Notes: generated by a model from the letters alone, not told the origin. A stretch of 64,000 bases of DNA from Loigolactobacillus bifermentans DSM 20003 (GCF_001434575.1 NZ_AZDA01000046.1:62001-126000); one strand, 5' to 3'. Shown: positions 22,230 to 31,158, counted from the stretch's first letter. Numbers and translations are program-made.

Positions 22230-22829
22230 TTAAAGATTTGTCGTTGCAGCTTGCATCATGGCCCGGTCTGGGTGGAAATAATGCTTGCGGCAAACGGGAT
22301 AATAAGTTTCATTGCCACCAATTTCGATTTGTGCACCTTCATAAAGTGGTTGGCCGTTATGGACGCGCAAGTTCATTAAAGCCTTCTTTTTACAAAACCA
22401 GCAAATCGTTTTGATCTCGACAATTTTATCGGCATAAAGTAGTAAATATTGTGAGCCTTCAAATAGTTCATTGCGGAAGTCATTTTTCAGCCCGTAAGTC
22501 ATGACTGGAATTCCCATTTCATCCACAATATGTGCCAATTCAAGCACGTGGTGTTTCTTTAAAAATTGCGCTTCATCCACTAAGATACAGGCAGCATGCG
22601 GATTCTCACGTGTCACCACATCGCGAATATTTGTTTCCGCAAAAATGGGAATTGCCTCACGTCGTAAACCGATGCGACTGGAAACAACTCCCACTTGCTC
22701 GCGATCATCAATTCCAGACGTCATCACGATCACTGACTTATGCTGCTCCTCGTAATTATGCGCCACTTTCAGAATATCCACTGTTTTACCACTGTTCATT
22801 GCGCCATAGTGAAAGAACAATTGGGCCAT
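22230..22829 (-). CDS. tdk: Thymidine kinase
   Basis: Salvage of thymidine to dTMP, type II (Firmicute) kinase of 199 aa. P-loop [20 protein letters not shown] at the N-terminus, Walker B-like [20 protein letters not shown] with the catalytic Glu, and a zinc site formed by CWFCKKKA and the C-terminal CRKHYF. First gene of the tdk-prfA-prmC-sua5 run and divergent from murT. Confidence 0.96.
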   Translation of the reverse strand: MAQLFFHYGAMNSGKTVDILKVAHNYEEQHKSVIVMTSGIDDREQVGVVSSRIGLRREAIPIFAETNIRDVVTRENPHAACILVDEAQFLKKHHVLELAHIVDEMGIPVMTYGLKNDFRNELFEGSQYLLLYADKIVEIKTICWFCKKKALMNLRVHNGQPLYEGAQIEIGGNETYYPVCRKHYFHPDRAMMQAATTNL

Positions 22830-22920
22830 TACTTTTCAAACCCCTTTTCATAAACATTCTTATTAAGTATAATCGATTTGATTGAAAAATTCATCCGTTA
22901 ATTAAACCAACCTGAAGATT

Positions 22921-22937
22921 AGCACTTATTCAGTGCT
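22921..22937. repeat. Inverted repeat in the tdk-murT divergent region
   Basis: Perfect AGCACT-tattc-AGTGCT, about 55 bases upstream of the murT start. A possible operator in the divergent promoter region. No regulator gene is nearby. Confidence 0.35.
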
Positions 22938-22991
22938 TTAACCGTCACCTATGGTATGCTAAACATAATTTATTTTTAGAGGAGCATTTTC

Positions 22992-24335
22992 ATGTCAATA
23001 AAAAGTAGTCTTGCAATTGCAACTGGCCGTTCTGCCTATTGGTTCTTGCACACCTTTATGAAAGGCGGCAGTTCACTGCCTGGCAAACTAACCAATCGCA
23101 TTGATCCTGATATTTTAACCACCTTAGGCCGCAATTACGATGTGATCGTGATTACCGGTACCAACGGCAAAACACTTACCACTGCCTTAACCGTTAAGGT
23201 TTTGGAAGAAAAATTTGATGATATTTTGACCAACCCCACCGGATCGAATATGAAACAAGGTATTATTACCGCTTTTCTGGCGCACAAACGCAGTCGCTCT
23301 GGTAAAAAACTGGCCATTCTTGAAGTGGATGAAGCAAATGTCGTGTTGATCACCAAATACTTGACGCCAATTGCCTTTGTCCTAACCAATTTATTCCGTG
23401 ATCAAATGGACCGTTACGGCGAAATCTATTCGACCTATCAGAAAATTTTAGACGGCATCGCAAATGCTCCTCAGGCGACGATTATTGCCAATGGTGATGC
23501 CCCCATTTTTCATTCACGAAAATTACCGAACCCAATTTTATATTATGGTTTCGAGCATCAACCCGATGGCGAATTAAAGGCACCTTACAATACAGATGGC
23601 GTGTTATGTCCGCAGTGCCATCATATTTTACATTACAAGTACCTGACCTATAGTAACCTTGGGAACTACTATTGTCCAAAATGCGGCTTCAAGCGGCCTG
23701 AACTGACTTATCGGCTCACTGCGTTGGAAGACCAGACACCTACCAGTTCGACATTTACCATTGAAGGCCAGCAATTCCGTTTGCCAATTGGTGGCCTGTA
23801 CAACATCTATAACGCCTTAGCGGCCTATGCTGTTGGTCGCTTTTTAAAGGTTGCCCCAACTGAAATTGCTGACGCCATTAATGGTGACCAAAAAGTCTTT
23901 GGCCGACAGGAAGTCATTCAGGTCAATGATAAAAAAGTCACGTTGATTTTGGTTAAGAACCCAGTTGGTCTGAACCAAGTATTGGACTTGATCAAACTTG
24001 AAAAGCAGCCCTTTTCACTGATCACCTTGCTGAATGCCAACTATGCAGATGGCATTGACACCAGTTGGATCTGGGATGGCAATTTTGAAGATCTGCCAGC
24101 ATTAGCGATTCCAGCTTATATCGCTGGTGGTGAGCGGGAAAAAGACATTGCCTTTCGCCTGAAAGTTGCCGGCGTGCCTGATTCAAAACTGCAAGAAATT
24201 CCTGAATTAGATCAAGTTATCAAAGCAATTCCAAAATTACCAACCCAACAAGTTTATGTGTTAGCAACTTACACTGCTGTGTTACAGTTGCGCAAAAAGT
24301 TATCTGACGCTGGTTTTGAAACAGCCCCGATGTAA
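22992..24335 (+). CDS. murT: Lipid II isoglutaminyl synthase, Mur ligase subunit MurT
   Basis: With the glutaminase GatD it amidates the alpha-carboxyl of D-Glu in lipid II. 447 aa. Mur ligase P-loop VITGTNGKTLTTALTVKVLE (about 53-72), a four-Cys zinc ribbon CPQCHH...CPKCGF (about 205-230) that distinguishes MurT from MurE/MurC, and the C-terminal DUF1727 region with LNANYADGIDTSWIWDG, which includes the Asp that helps the GatD active site in other species. AGAGGAG site upstream. Oddity: gatD, normally directly downstream, is absent; a terminator and a convergent hydrolase gene follow. Confidence 0.93.
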   Translation: MSIKSSLAIATGRSAYWFLHTFMKGGSSLPGKLTNRIDPDILTTLGRNYDVIVITGTNGKTLTTALTVKVLEEKFDDILTNPTGSNMKQGIITAFLAHKRSRSGKKLAILEVDEANVVLITKYLTPIAFVLTNLFRDQMDRYGEIYSTYQKILDGIANAPQATIIANGDAPIFHSRKLPNPILYYGFEHQPDGELKAPYNTDGVLCPQCHHILHYKYLTYSNLGNYYCPKCGFKRPELTYRLTALEDQTPTSSTFTIEGQQFRLPIGGLYNIYNALAAYAVGRFLKVAPTEIADAINGDQKVFGRQEVIQVNDKKVTLILVKNPVGLNQVLDLIKLEKQPFSLITLLNANYADGIDTSWIWDGNFEDLPALAIPAYIAGGEREKDIAFRLKVAGVPDSKLQEIPELDQVIKAIPKLPTQQVYVLATYTAVLQLRKKLSDAGFETAPM

Positions 24336-24367
24336 AAAGGATGTGGCAAAGTTGCCACATCCTTTTT
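24334..24367. terminator. Bidirectional terminator between murT and the serine hydrolase gene
   Basis: Perfect 16-bp stem AAAAAGGATGTGGCAA/TTGCCACATCCTTTTT with a two-base loop; it overlaps both convergent gene ends. Confidence 0.9.
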
Positions 24368-25379
24368 ATTCGGCGTTTTCGGTTAAATAAGTGGCCACTA
24401 ATTGATCACGTAGCGGAATAAAGGCTTCATTAGGCGCTGTTGGGTGAATCCGATTGGATAAGAAAATAAAACCAGTATGTTGCTGTAAGTCAAACAGCAG
24501 CACGTGGCCCACATAGCCAGTATGGTATAACAGCCAATGCTGGTCGGCCGTGTGTGACGCTAACAAATCCCAACCAATTCCCCGTTCTCCCTGACAGTGT
24601 GTGGCATCTTGCGGCAACCGTTCGATCGTGAGGCGCTGCAAAATCGGCTGTGACACTTTTAAATCACCTAACATAAAGTGACCAAATTGAATCAGATCAC
24701 TTAATGGTGCAAACAAGCCAGCAGATCCACAGTGTGCTTTCAAAATAAAGGCCTTGGGATCATGCACCACACCTTGGAGCAACCCGCGACCTTGCGGCTC
24801 GTAGGCCGTTGGCACGCACAAGGCCGGGTCCGGCTGAAATGTGCTTTGGGCCATGCCTAAAGGCTGCAACACCTGATGTTGGATCACCGTTTGAATGGGT
24901 TGGTGATAAAATGTCTCAATGATCCACCCACAATAGATCAGACCAATATCACTATATTTCACCACTTGTCCCACTTGATCACCAAAGGTTAGTCCTAATA
25001 AGGCCGTTTTAAGCTGGTCAGCTGGCAATTTATTACGATGGGGAATATAACCGGTAAAGTTGGCCGTATGCGTCAGCAAATGCCAAATCTGAATGCGTTG
25101 GTCTTTGACGGCTGGCAAATAACGTTGCACTGGATCGGTTAATTGCAGCCGACCTTGTTCAACTAATTGTAAAATCAAAGTGGTGGTGCCAATCACTTTG
25201 GTCAAGGACGCCAAATCGTACAACTGATTCGGATACAATGGCTGACGCTGCGGGTAAGTTTGTGCGGCACCCCAGCAATACGTTGTCACATGATCAGCTT
25301 GCATAAATGCCACCTGTGCACCAGGAATCACCTGCTTTTGAATGAGGGTTTGAATTGCTGCTTTGGTTTTTGAATACAT
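24366..25379 (-). CDS. Beta-lactamase-family serine hydrolase
   Basis: 337 aa, class C beta-lactamase/low-molecular-weight PBP fold. Active-site S-x-x-K in LASLTKVIGTT (about 55), Y-S-D in VKYSDIGLIYCG (about 148, in place of Y-x-N) and H-T-G in LLYHTGYVGHV (about 290, the K-T-G equivalent). No signal peptide is seen, so it is likely cytoplasmic, as many lactobacillal esterase or peptidase-like members are. Substrate unknown. Resistance to beta-lactams cannot be inferred from this fold. Flanked by strong terminators, so transcribed alone. Confidence 0.88.
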   Translation of the reverse strand: MYSKTKAAIQTLIQKQVIPGAQVAFMQADHVTTYCWGAAQTYPQRQPLYPNQLYDLASLTKVIGTTTLILQLVEQGRLQLTDPVQRYLPAVKDQRIQIWHLLTHTANFTGYIPHRNKLPADQLKTALLGLTFGDQVGQVVKYSDIGLIYCGWIIETFYHQPIQTVIQHQVLQPLGMAQSTFQPDPALCVPTAYEPQGRGLLQGVVHDPKAFILKAHCGSAGLFAPLSDLIQFGHFMLGDLKVSQPILQRLTIERLPQDATHCQGERGIGWDLLASHTADQHWLLYHTGYVGHVLLFDLQQHTGFIFLSNRIHPTAPNEAFIPLRDQLVATYLTENAE

Positions 25380-25413
25380 GTTCAGCCTTCTTCCTGATTA
25401 CTAGGCTACAATG

Positions 25414-25450
25414 AAAAATGGTTCATGACAAGTTGTCATGAACCATTTTT
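25414..25450. terminator. Strong terminator after the ABC exporter operon
   Basis: A long near-perfect stem (AAAAATGGTTCATGACA pairing with its complement ending CATTTTT). It ends the minus-strand ABC transcript, though its position just upstream of the hydrolase start means that gene needs a promoter in the short gap. Confidence 0.85.
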
Positions 25451-25458
25451 GACAGATC

Positions 25459-27306
25459 TTAAACCGCCACGTTACCGGAAAATTGGCTGTTATAAAGATT
25501 TGCATAAAAACCTTTTTTCGCCATTAATGCATCATGGGTCCCAGTTTCAACCACATCCCCGTGATCCATGACAATAATATTGTCAGCATCACGAATCGTG
25601 GATAACCGATGGGCCACAACAAAACTGGTCCGGTTGGTCAGCAACCGTGCCATGGCGTGTTGAATATGCACTTCCGTCCGAGTATCGACGGAACTCGTGG
25701 CTTCATCTAAAATCAAAATTTCAGGGTTGGCCACAAAAGCCCGGGCAATGGTCAACAACTGCCGTTGCCCTTGTGAAATATTGGAAGCCTCTTCGTTTAA
25801 CACTGTATCGTAACCTTGTGGCAACTTCCGGACAAAGCTATCCACGTGAGCGGCCTCTGCAGCCGCCATAATCTCATCATGCGTCGCTGATTCACGGCCA
25901 TACTTCAAATTATCATAGATCGTCCCTGTAAATAGCCACGTGTCCTGAAGCACCATTGCAAAGTGCGACCGCAAGTCTTCCCGCGCTAATTGTTGGGTAT
26001 CTTGGCCTTGTAACTGGATATGACCGCCTTGAACGTCGTAAAACCGTTCTAATAAATTAATAATCGTGGTTTTACCGGCCCCCGTTGGACCAACAATAGC
26101 CACCGTTTGACCTTTTTTGACTTGTAAATTAAAGTCTGTCATTAACGGTTCTTCTGGTGTGTACCCAAATTGAACGTGCTTTAATGAGATAAAATCAGCC
26201 TTTAGATCCGGTTGCGTGGTAACAGGCTGCGTTGGTGTCATTTCAGGCTCATCTAACACGTCAAAGATCCGCTCCGCTGACGCAATTGTTGACTGAATGG
26301 TGTTCATCAAGTTCGCCAATTGTGAAATTGGTTGTGAAAATTGATTCGTGTATTGCATAAAGGCCTGTACATTCCCTAACGTAATGTTCCCGTGGGCCAC
26401 TTGAATGCCCCCAAAAACCCCAACAAACACGTAACCAATATTATTAAAGAAGATCATCAATGGCATAATGATGCCAGAAATAAACTGCGCCTTCCAGGCT
26501 GCCTGGTAATACGTGTGGTTATTCTCTTCAAACGCTTCAATGGCGTCACTTTCTTTGTTAAAGCTTTTCAATACCAAGTGACCGGCAAAATTTTCTTCCA
26601 CCTGACCATTTAATAAGCCTAAACTCTTTTGCTGCGTCGAAAAATACCGTTGTGATTTAGGTGCCACGATCCCCACGACAATCAAGCTCAACGGCACCGT
26701 GATCACTGCAATCAAGGTTAATTTCCAGCTAATCGTCAGCATCATCCACAGCGTACCAATAAAAGTTACTGTACTGGTCACTGCTTGCGTCAGACTTTGC
26801 TGTAACGTGCTGGCAATATTGTCCATATCGTTTACCGCACGACTCATAATATCCCCGTTACTGTTGGTATCATAGTACCGAATGGGCACCCGTTCCATTT
26901 TCGCCTTAAATTCTTTCCGTAATTTATAAACCGTTTGTTGTGAAACACGGGTCATAATAAATTGTTGGAAGAAACTGAAAACAGCTGAGGCTAAATACAT
27001 TAATACCACAATGGCAATAATATGCTCAATTTTAGTAAAACTAATGGGTAAATGCGTAACCGAATAGCCCGCCTTTTGCCGGGCAATGCCCTTCATGACC
27101 CCGTTAAAAATTTCAGTCGTCGCTTCCCCTAAAATTTTAGGCGTGCGAATCTGAAAAATCACAGAGGCAATCGCTAAAATCAAAACAACGATCACTGCAA
27201 CGAGACGATCTGACATATAACGTAATAATCGCAGCGTTGTTTTCCAAAAATGATGCGGCTTTTCGACCACGCCGCCTGGACCATGTCCACGACCATGATT
27301 ATGCAT
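25459..27306 (-). CDS. Heterodimeric ABC exporter, half-transporter with canonical ATPase
   Basis: 615 aa: six membrane segments (about 20-330) then an ATPase domain. Walker A VGPTGAGKTTIINLLERF, signature NISQGQRQLLTIARAF, Walker B ILILDEATSSVD with the catalytic Glu, switch His in VVAHRLSTI. The N-terminus has a His/Gly-rich start (MHNHGRGHGPGG). It overlaps its partner by 8 bases. The pair resembles LmrCD/BmrCD multidrug exporters, in which this D-type subunit supplies the competent catalytic residues. Substrates cannot be read from sequence. Confidence 0.92.
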   Translation of the reverse strand: MHNHGRGHGPGGVVEKPHHFWKTTLRLLRYMSDRLVAVIVVLILAIASVIFQIRTPKILGEATTEIFNGVMKGIARQKAGYSVTHLPISFTKIEHIIAIVVLMYLASAVFSFFQQFIMTRVSQQTVYKLRKEFKAKMERVPIRYYDTNSNGDIMSRAVNDMDNIASTLQQSLTQAVTSTVTFIGTLWMMLTISWKLTLIAVITVPLSLIVVGIVAPKSQRYFSTQQKSLGLLNGQVEENFAGHLVLKSFNKESDAIEAFEENNHTYYQAAWKAQFISGIIMPLMIFFNNIGYVFVGVFGGIQVAHGNITLGNVQAFMQYTNQFSQPISQLANLMNTIQSTIASAERIFDVLDEPEMTPTQPVTTQPDLKADFISLKHVQFGYTPEEPLMTDFNLQVKKGQTVAIVGPTGAGKTTIINLLERFYDVQGGHIQLQGQDTQQLAREDLRSHFAMVLQDTWLFTGTIYDNLKYGRESATHDEIMAAAEAAHVDSFVRKLPQGYDTVLNEEASNISQGQRQLLTIARAFVANPEILILDEATSSVDTRTEVHIQHAMARLLTNRTSFVVAHRLSTIRDADNIIVMDHGDVVETGTHDALMAKKGFYANLYNSQFSGNVAV

Positions 27307-29059
27307 TTTGACCGTCCCCCTCTCTTAATTGAGATGACATAATTTCTTGGTAAACAGCATTATCAGCCTTTAAGGCCGCATGCGTTCCTTGACCAACCAA
27401 TTCACCGTTATCCAAGACTAAGATCAGATCTGCGTCGGCAACGGTTGAGATGCGTTGCGCCACGATCACCACGATCCGCTGTTGGATCCGCGGATCTTCC
27501 CGTAAGGCTTGCCGTAATTTGGCATCCGTCTCAAAGTCCAAAGCTGAAAATGAATCATCAAAGACATAAATCGACGCATCTTTGACCAATGCTCGGGCAA
27601 TCGCTAATCGTTGCCGCTGACCACCTGAGAAGTTGCTCCCACCTTGTTCAACATGCGCATCTAGTTGCCCTGGCATGGCGGCAATAAAATCTTGCGATTG
27701 CGCAATGGCTAACGCATGCCAGATTTCGTCATCAGTGGCATTGGGATTGCCATAACGCATATTATCACGAACGGTGCCACTAAAGAGCAATGCCTTTTGC
27801 GGAACAAAGGCAATTTCTTGATGTAAGTCGTGTTGACTGGTTTGGCGCACATCAACGCCATTCACGGCAACAGCGCCTTGCTCCACGTCATAAAAGCGTG
27901 GGATCAGATTGATCAATGTTGATTTACCGGAACCAGTACCCCCAATAATCGCCAACGTTTGACCACTTTTAATCTGAAAATCAATATTTTTCAAGGCTAA
28001 TCGTTCAGCATGCCGATAACGATAATCCACTTGGTGAAAGGTTAATTCGTTATCACCTGCTGGTTTGGCCACTGGTGTCGGTTGGTCAGGATCCTGAATC
28101 GTATTTTTCAACGCCAGAACTTCTCGGATCCGAACCGCTGATGCTTGTGCCCGCGGGATAAAGACAAACACCATAGAAAGCATCATAAAACTCATTAAGA
28201 TCTGCATGGCATAAGTCATAAAGGCGACTAAATTCCCCACCGGCATACTTTGACTGGCAATTAACTTGCCGCCAAACCAAGTGATCCCAATATTAGTTGC
28301 ACTCATCATTAACGTCATGATTGGGAACATCGCCGCCATAATGCTATAAACTTTCACGGCATTTTTCGTATAATCGACGTTGGCTGCCTCAAAACGTTGC
28401 TGCTCGAAGTGATCCTGTCGAAAAGCGCGAATCACCCGCACACCGGTTAAGCCTTCACGAAAGATCAAATTAATGCGATCTGTTTTGGTTTGCATGGCGC
28501 GAAATAACGGCACCGCAAAATACATGACGATCCCAATAAAAATCGCTAAAATCGGCAATACAACGACAAAAATCAGCGTTAATTCATGATTTTTCGTATA
28601 CGCTAAGAAACTAGCACCGATCAACATAATCGGTGCCATGATCATCATGCGTAAGGCCATCATGGCCACGTTTTGGATCTGAACCACGTCATTGGTGGTC
28701 CGTGTGATCAAAGATGATGTTTCAATTTGATCAAATTCGTCATTGGAAAAATGAATCACCTGCTTATAAATATCGCTTCGCAACCGCTGCCCAAGGGCCG
28801 GTGACGTACGCGATGCCAGAAAAACATTCCCAATCGCTGCCAAAATACTTAACAGTGCAAAGCCAATCATTTCGAAACCGATTTTCCAAATGTAATCAAT
28901 ATCCCCCTTGGCCACACCGTTGTTAATAATATTGGACGTTAAACTGGGTAAGTTTAAATTACTGACAACCTGAACGATCATAAATAAGAAAGCCCCGATC
29001 ACTGCCCAAATCGACATGCGTCCACGCGCAATTTTTAGCAAGTCTGCCACCTCTTTCAA
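27299..29059 (-). CDS. Heterodimeric ABC exporter, half-transporter with degenerate ATPase site
   Basis: 586 aa: six membrane segments then an ATPase. Walker A IGGTGSGKSTLINLIPRF, signature NFSGGQRQRLAIARAL, but the Walker B is SIYVFDDSFSALD: Asp replaces the catalytic Glu, and the switch His is Gln (VAQRISTV). This is the C-type subunit of LmrCD-like heterodimers, which hold one degenerate nucleotide site. First gene of the operon, behind a promoter whose -35 lies in a palindromic operator. Confidence 0.92.
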   Translation of the reverse strand: MKEVADLLKIARGRMSIWAVIGAFLFMIVQVVSNLNLPSLTSNIINNGVAKGDIDYIWKIGFEMIGFALLSILAAIGNVFLASRTSPALGQRLRSDIYKQVIHFSNDEFDQIETSSLITRTTNDVVQIQNVAMMALRMMIMAPIMLIGASFLAYTKNHELTLIFVVVLPILAIFIGIVMYFAVPLFRAMQTKTDRINLIFREGLTGVRVIRAFRQDHFEQQRFEAANVDYTKNAVKVYSIMAAMFPIMTLMMSATNIGITWFGGKLIASQSMPVGNLVAFMTYAMQILMSFMMLSMVFVFIPRAQASAVRIREVLALKNTIQDPDQPTPVAKPAGDNELTFHQVDYRYRHAERLALKNIDFQIKSGQTLAIIGGTGSGKSTLINLIPRFYDVEQGAVAVNGVDVRQTSQHDLHQEIAFVPQKALLFSGTVRDNMRYGNPNATDDEIWHALAIAQSQDFIAAMPGQLDAHVEQGGSNFSGGQRQRLAIARALVKDASIYVFDDSFSALDFETDAKLRQALREDPRIQQRIVVIVAQRISTVADADLILVLDNGELVGQGTHAALKADNAVYQEIMSSQLREGDGQNA

Positions 29060-29103
29060 AAATCAACTGCGCCTTAATTAATTTAGGCGCCTAACGTTTA
29101 TTA

Positions 29104-29144
29104 AGAATAGCGACTTCAGGTTTGTTTGTCAACTAGGTTGACAA
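29104..29144 (-). promoter_or_regulatory. Promoter with palindromic operator for the ABC exporter
   Basis: TTGACA (29127-29132) and TATTCT (29104-29109), 17 bases apart on the minus strand. The -35 lies in a perfect inverted repeat TTGTCAA-ctagg-TTGACAA (29126-29144), the size and placement of a MarR- or TetR-family operator. Binding would block RNA polymerase. No regulator gene is adjacent. Confidence 0.75.
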
Positions 29145-29167
29145 TATGATCATTAACCAAAAAGCAT

Positions 29168-29208
29168 AAAAAAAGCTATAAACGTGATTTTATCAACGTT
29201 TATAGCTT
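29168..29208 (-). terminator. Terminator after tRNA-Glu
   Basis: Perfect 13-bp stem AAGCTATAAACGT/ACGTTTATAGCTT (29173-29185, 29196-29208) and a run of seven T on the minus strand. Confidence 0.9.
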
Positions 29209-29223
29209 ATCAGTCGCTTAAGA

Positions 29224-29295
29224 TAGCCCGTACGGGAATCGAACCCGCAATTCCGCCTTGAGAGGGCGACGTCTTAACCGTTTGACCAACGGGCA
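29224..29295 (-). tRNA. tRNA-Glu, anticodon CTC
   Basis: Cloverleaf on the minus strand: acceptor GCCCGT/ACGGGC, D-arm GGTCAAACGGTTAAGAC, anticodon stem TCGCC/GGCGG with loop CTCTCAA (anticodon CTC, reading GAG), T-arm GCGGG-TTCGATT-CCCGT. CCA is not encoded. Positions 1 and 72 are both T, so the terminal acceptor pair is a U-U mismatch, which is unusual. Confidence 0.88.
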
Positions 29296-29363
29296 ATATT
29301 GTCAAACAACGGTTATAATCTTACCGAATATTCCGCATTTCGTCAAGCGCTATCTGAGCTTTA

Positions 29364-30026
29364 TTAAATTCCAAGCACTAGTGGCAAGGCATTATTCAAA
29401 ATATGTAACCAAATCGTTGTCTTTAACCGCTTGGTCCGCCAATAAACGGTTGCTAAAATGCCACCTAATAAAATTTTAGAGAGCCAATAGACTAAATCCA
29501 ACTGGCCACCGAATAAATTCACATGCATTGTGCCAAACACAATGGCACTCACCCCAATCGCCACTGCCGGACGGGTTGAAAAAAACCAATTCATTAATAA
29601 ACCACGAAAAATAATTTCTTCAAGGATCGGCCCTAAAATGGCTAAGTAAATCAACGTAAAGACGCCAAATAGCGTCATCAGCGTGCTGATATTGTCAACG
29701 TTGGTGTTGCCACTTTGTTGCATAAACGGCAACGTACTGGCATTCACGATTACCATGGCCACAAACCCTAGGCCAAACCAACCATAATCTTTTTTCTGCA
29801 AACGTCGGCGTGTTGTTTGATAAGCCGGTGCCAACGTATGCCGATAAAGTTGCCAATATAAGACGGTGATCAACAGCATAATCAGTAAAAACAAACTGCC
29901 AACTAGCCACCAAAAACCCGTTCCAAATTGCTGAGTTTGGCCTGCAAGCTGTAACCCAGCCGATGGCAGTTGCTCACCAATAAAAAGTAATATTAAAAGG
30001 ATCGTGCGTTCTATCTGACGTATCAC
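29364..30026 (-). CDS. CPBP-family intramembrane glutamic endopeptidase
   Basis: 220 aa, about six membrane segments. CPBP (Abi/Rce1-like) motifs: EEIIFRGLLMNW (about 137-148, the catalytic Glu pair and Arg) and the downstream His in VFGTMHVNLFGG (about 175), plus the C-terminal LHILNNALPLVLG. Lactobacilli carry many of these; those near bacteriocin genes give self-immunity, but no bacteriocin gene is visible here. Likely a membrane protease of unknown substrate. Confidence 0.88.
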   Translation of the reverse strand: MIRQIERTILLILLFIGEQLPSAGLQLAGQTQQFGTGFWWLVGSLFLLIMLLITVLYWQLYRHTLAPAYQTTRRRLQKKDYGWFGLGFVAMVIVNASTLPFMQQSGNTNVDNISTLMTLFGVFTLIYLAILGPILEEIIFRGLLMNWFFSTRPAVAIGVSAIVFGTMHVNLFGGQLDLVYWLSKILLGGILATVYWRTKRLKTTIWLHILNNALPLVLGI

Positions 30027-30084
30027 AAAATCATCTCATTTATTTGTTTACCCTTCATTATACTTAAATCAGCCATTTTTTGCG

Positions 30085-30121
30085 AAAAAAAAAACAGGCA
30101 CCACCGATTGGTGATCCCTGT
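30085..30121 (-). terminator. Terminator of the cold-shock gene
   Basis: ACAGG...CCTGT outer stem with an inner CACC/GGTG stem, followed on the minus strand by about ten T, just after the csp stop. Confidence 0.8.
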
Positions 30122-30136
30122 CTAAAAGAAGTTTAA

Positions 30137-30340
30137 TTAAGCTTCTTTGTTAACGTTAGCAGCTTGTGGGCCGCGGTCGCTTTCTTCAACATCAAAAGTT
30201 ACGCTTTGGCCTTCGTCTAATGTCTTGTAGCCGTCGCCTTGGATAGCTGAGAAATGAACGAATACGTCGCTACCATTGTCGCGAGTGATGAAGCCATAAC
30301 CTTTGTCTGCGTTAAACCATTTTACTGTGCCGTGTTCCAT
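30137..30340 (-). CDS. cspA: Cold-shock protein
   Basis: 67-aa OB-fold RNA chaperone that keeps mRNA unstructured at low temperature. RNP1 KGYGFITRD (about 14-22) and RNP2 VFVHFSAI (about 27-34) are intact; the start [18 protein letters not shown] is typical. AGGAGG upstream. It is preceded by a leader of about 115 bases from the promoter at 30463-30491; long leaders are a known site of post-transcriptional cold control in this family. Confidence 0.96.
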   Translation of the reverse strand: MEHGTVKWFNADKGYGFITRDNGSDVFVHFSAIQGDGYKTLDEGQSVTFDVEESDRGPQAANVNKEA

Positions 30341-30462
30341 GTGTAAAAATCCTCCTATTAAAAAAACAAATTATTTGGTAAATCTTGAAAGGCGTACGTT
30401 GGAAGAAGTTTACAAATGAAACTTGTCACCAAAATATTCCGAACAAAGAAGTACTTGCATAT

Positions 30463-30491
30463 AATATACCACGAACTATTATGAATAGCAA
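30463..30491 (-). promoter_or_regulatory. Promoter of the cold-shock gene
   Basis: TTGCTA (30486-30491) and TATATT (30463-30468), 17 bases apart on the minus strand. Confidence 0.65.
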
Positions 30492-30504
30492 CGATAAGTC
30501 ATGA

Positions 30505-31158
30505 TTACGCTTCAGTTAATTTTGTTTGGCGCACGCGTGCTAGTTCTGAATCGATCATCGCTAGGACAGTTGTCACATGTTCAGGCTGACTTAAATCATA
30601 TTTTTGTAAGTCTACTTTCATTTTAGGGCTTTCGTCATAGTCTTCATACCATTGTTGGTAAGCTGACCAGATTTTGTAGTAGTAATCGTACAAATTATGA
30701 TCATTTTCGATTTGTTCATAGTCACGGCCGCGCTTTTTGATCCGGTATAAAATCGTTTCAAAATCAGCATCGGCATAAACTAATAAATCTGGCGCTTTCT
30801 TAGGAATATCCTTCAATTCACCCATCATGTTGTTTAACAAGGTCAAATAAATCGCAAATTCTTGATCTGTAATATTGCCTTCTTTATTATTCTCTCGTGT
30901 GAACAACGCATCTTCATAAATGGAGCGATCTAACACGTTGTTGTCATCCGTTAACGCCTGTTTGATCATTGCAAATCGTTTATTTAAAAAGAAAATCTGA
31001 AGTAAAAAACCATACTTTTTAGGATCAGAGTAATAAAGTGGTAAGACTGGGTTATCCCCTACTGGTTCAAAAAAAGCTTCAGTTCCTAAATGTTCTGAAA
31101 TAAGTCCCGTTAATGTTGTTTTGCCAACACCAATCATCCCTGCTGTTACGATCACCAT
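30505..31158 (-). CDS. Deoxynucleoside kinase (dGK/dAK type)
   Basis: 217 aa, phosphorylates deoxyadenosine/deoxyguanosine (and perhaps deoxycytidine) in nucleotide salvage. P-loop GMIGVGKTTLTGLISEHLGT (about 7-26), the substrate-binding EPVGDNPVLPLYYSDPKKYG and DRSIYEDALF (DRS motif, about 78-87), and a lid Arg cluster RIKKRGRDYE. Lactobacilli often carry two paired kinases, but only one is seen here. Exact base specificity cannot be decided. Confidence 0.92.
   Translation of the reverse strand: MVIVTAGMIGVGKTTLTGLISEHLGTEAFFEPVGDNPVLPLYYSDPKKYGFLLQIFFLNKRFAMIKQALTDDNNVLDRSIYEDALFTRENNKEGNITDQEFAIYLTLLNNMMGELKDIPKKAPDLLVYADADFETILYRIKKRGRDYEQIENDHNLYDYYYKIWSAYQQWYEDYDESPKMKVDLQKYDLSQPEHVTTVLAMIDSELARVRQTKLTEA

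Noticed and set aside
24366-25379. Beta-lactam resistance gene
   Set aside because: The S-x-x-K, Y-S-D, H-T-G set and lack of a signal peptide fit a cytoplasmic esterase/peptidase-like hydrolase; fold alone does not support resistance.
27299-27306. Overlap between the two exporter genes as a possible frameshift fusion
   Set aside because: Each half has complete membrane and ATPase domains and its own start; the 8-base overlap is ordinary translational coupling.
30341-30504. Small gene in the csp leader
   Set aside because: No frame with an initiation signal; the region is accounted for by promoter plus an untranslated leader.
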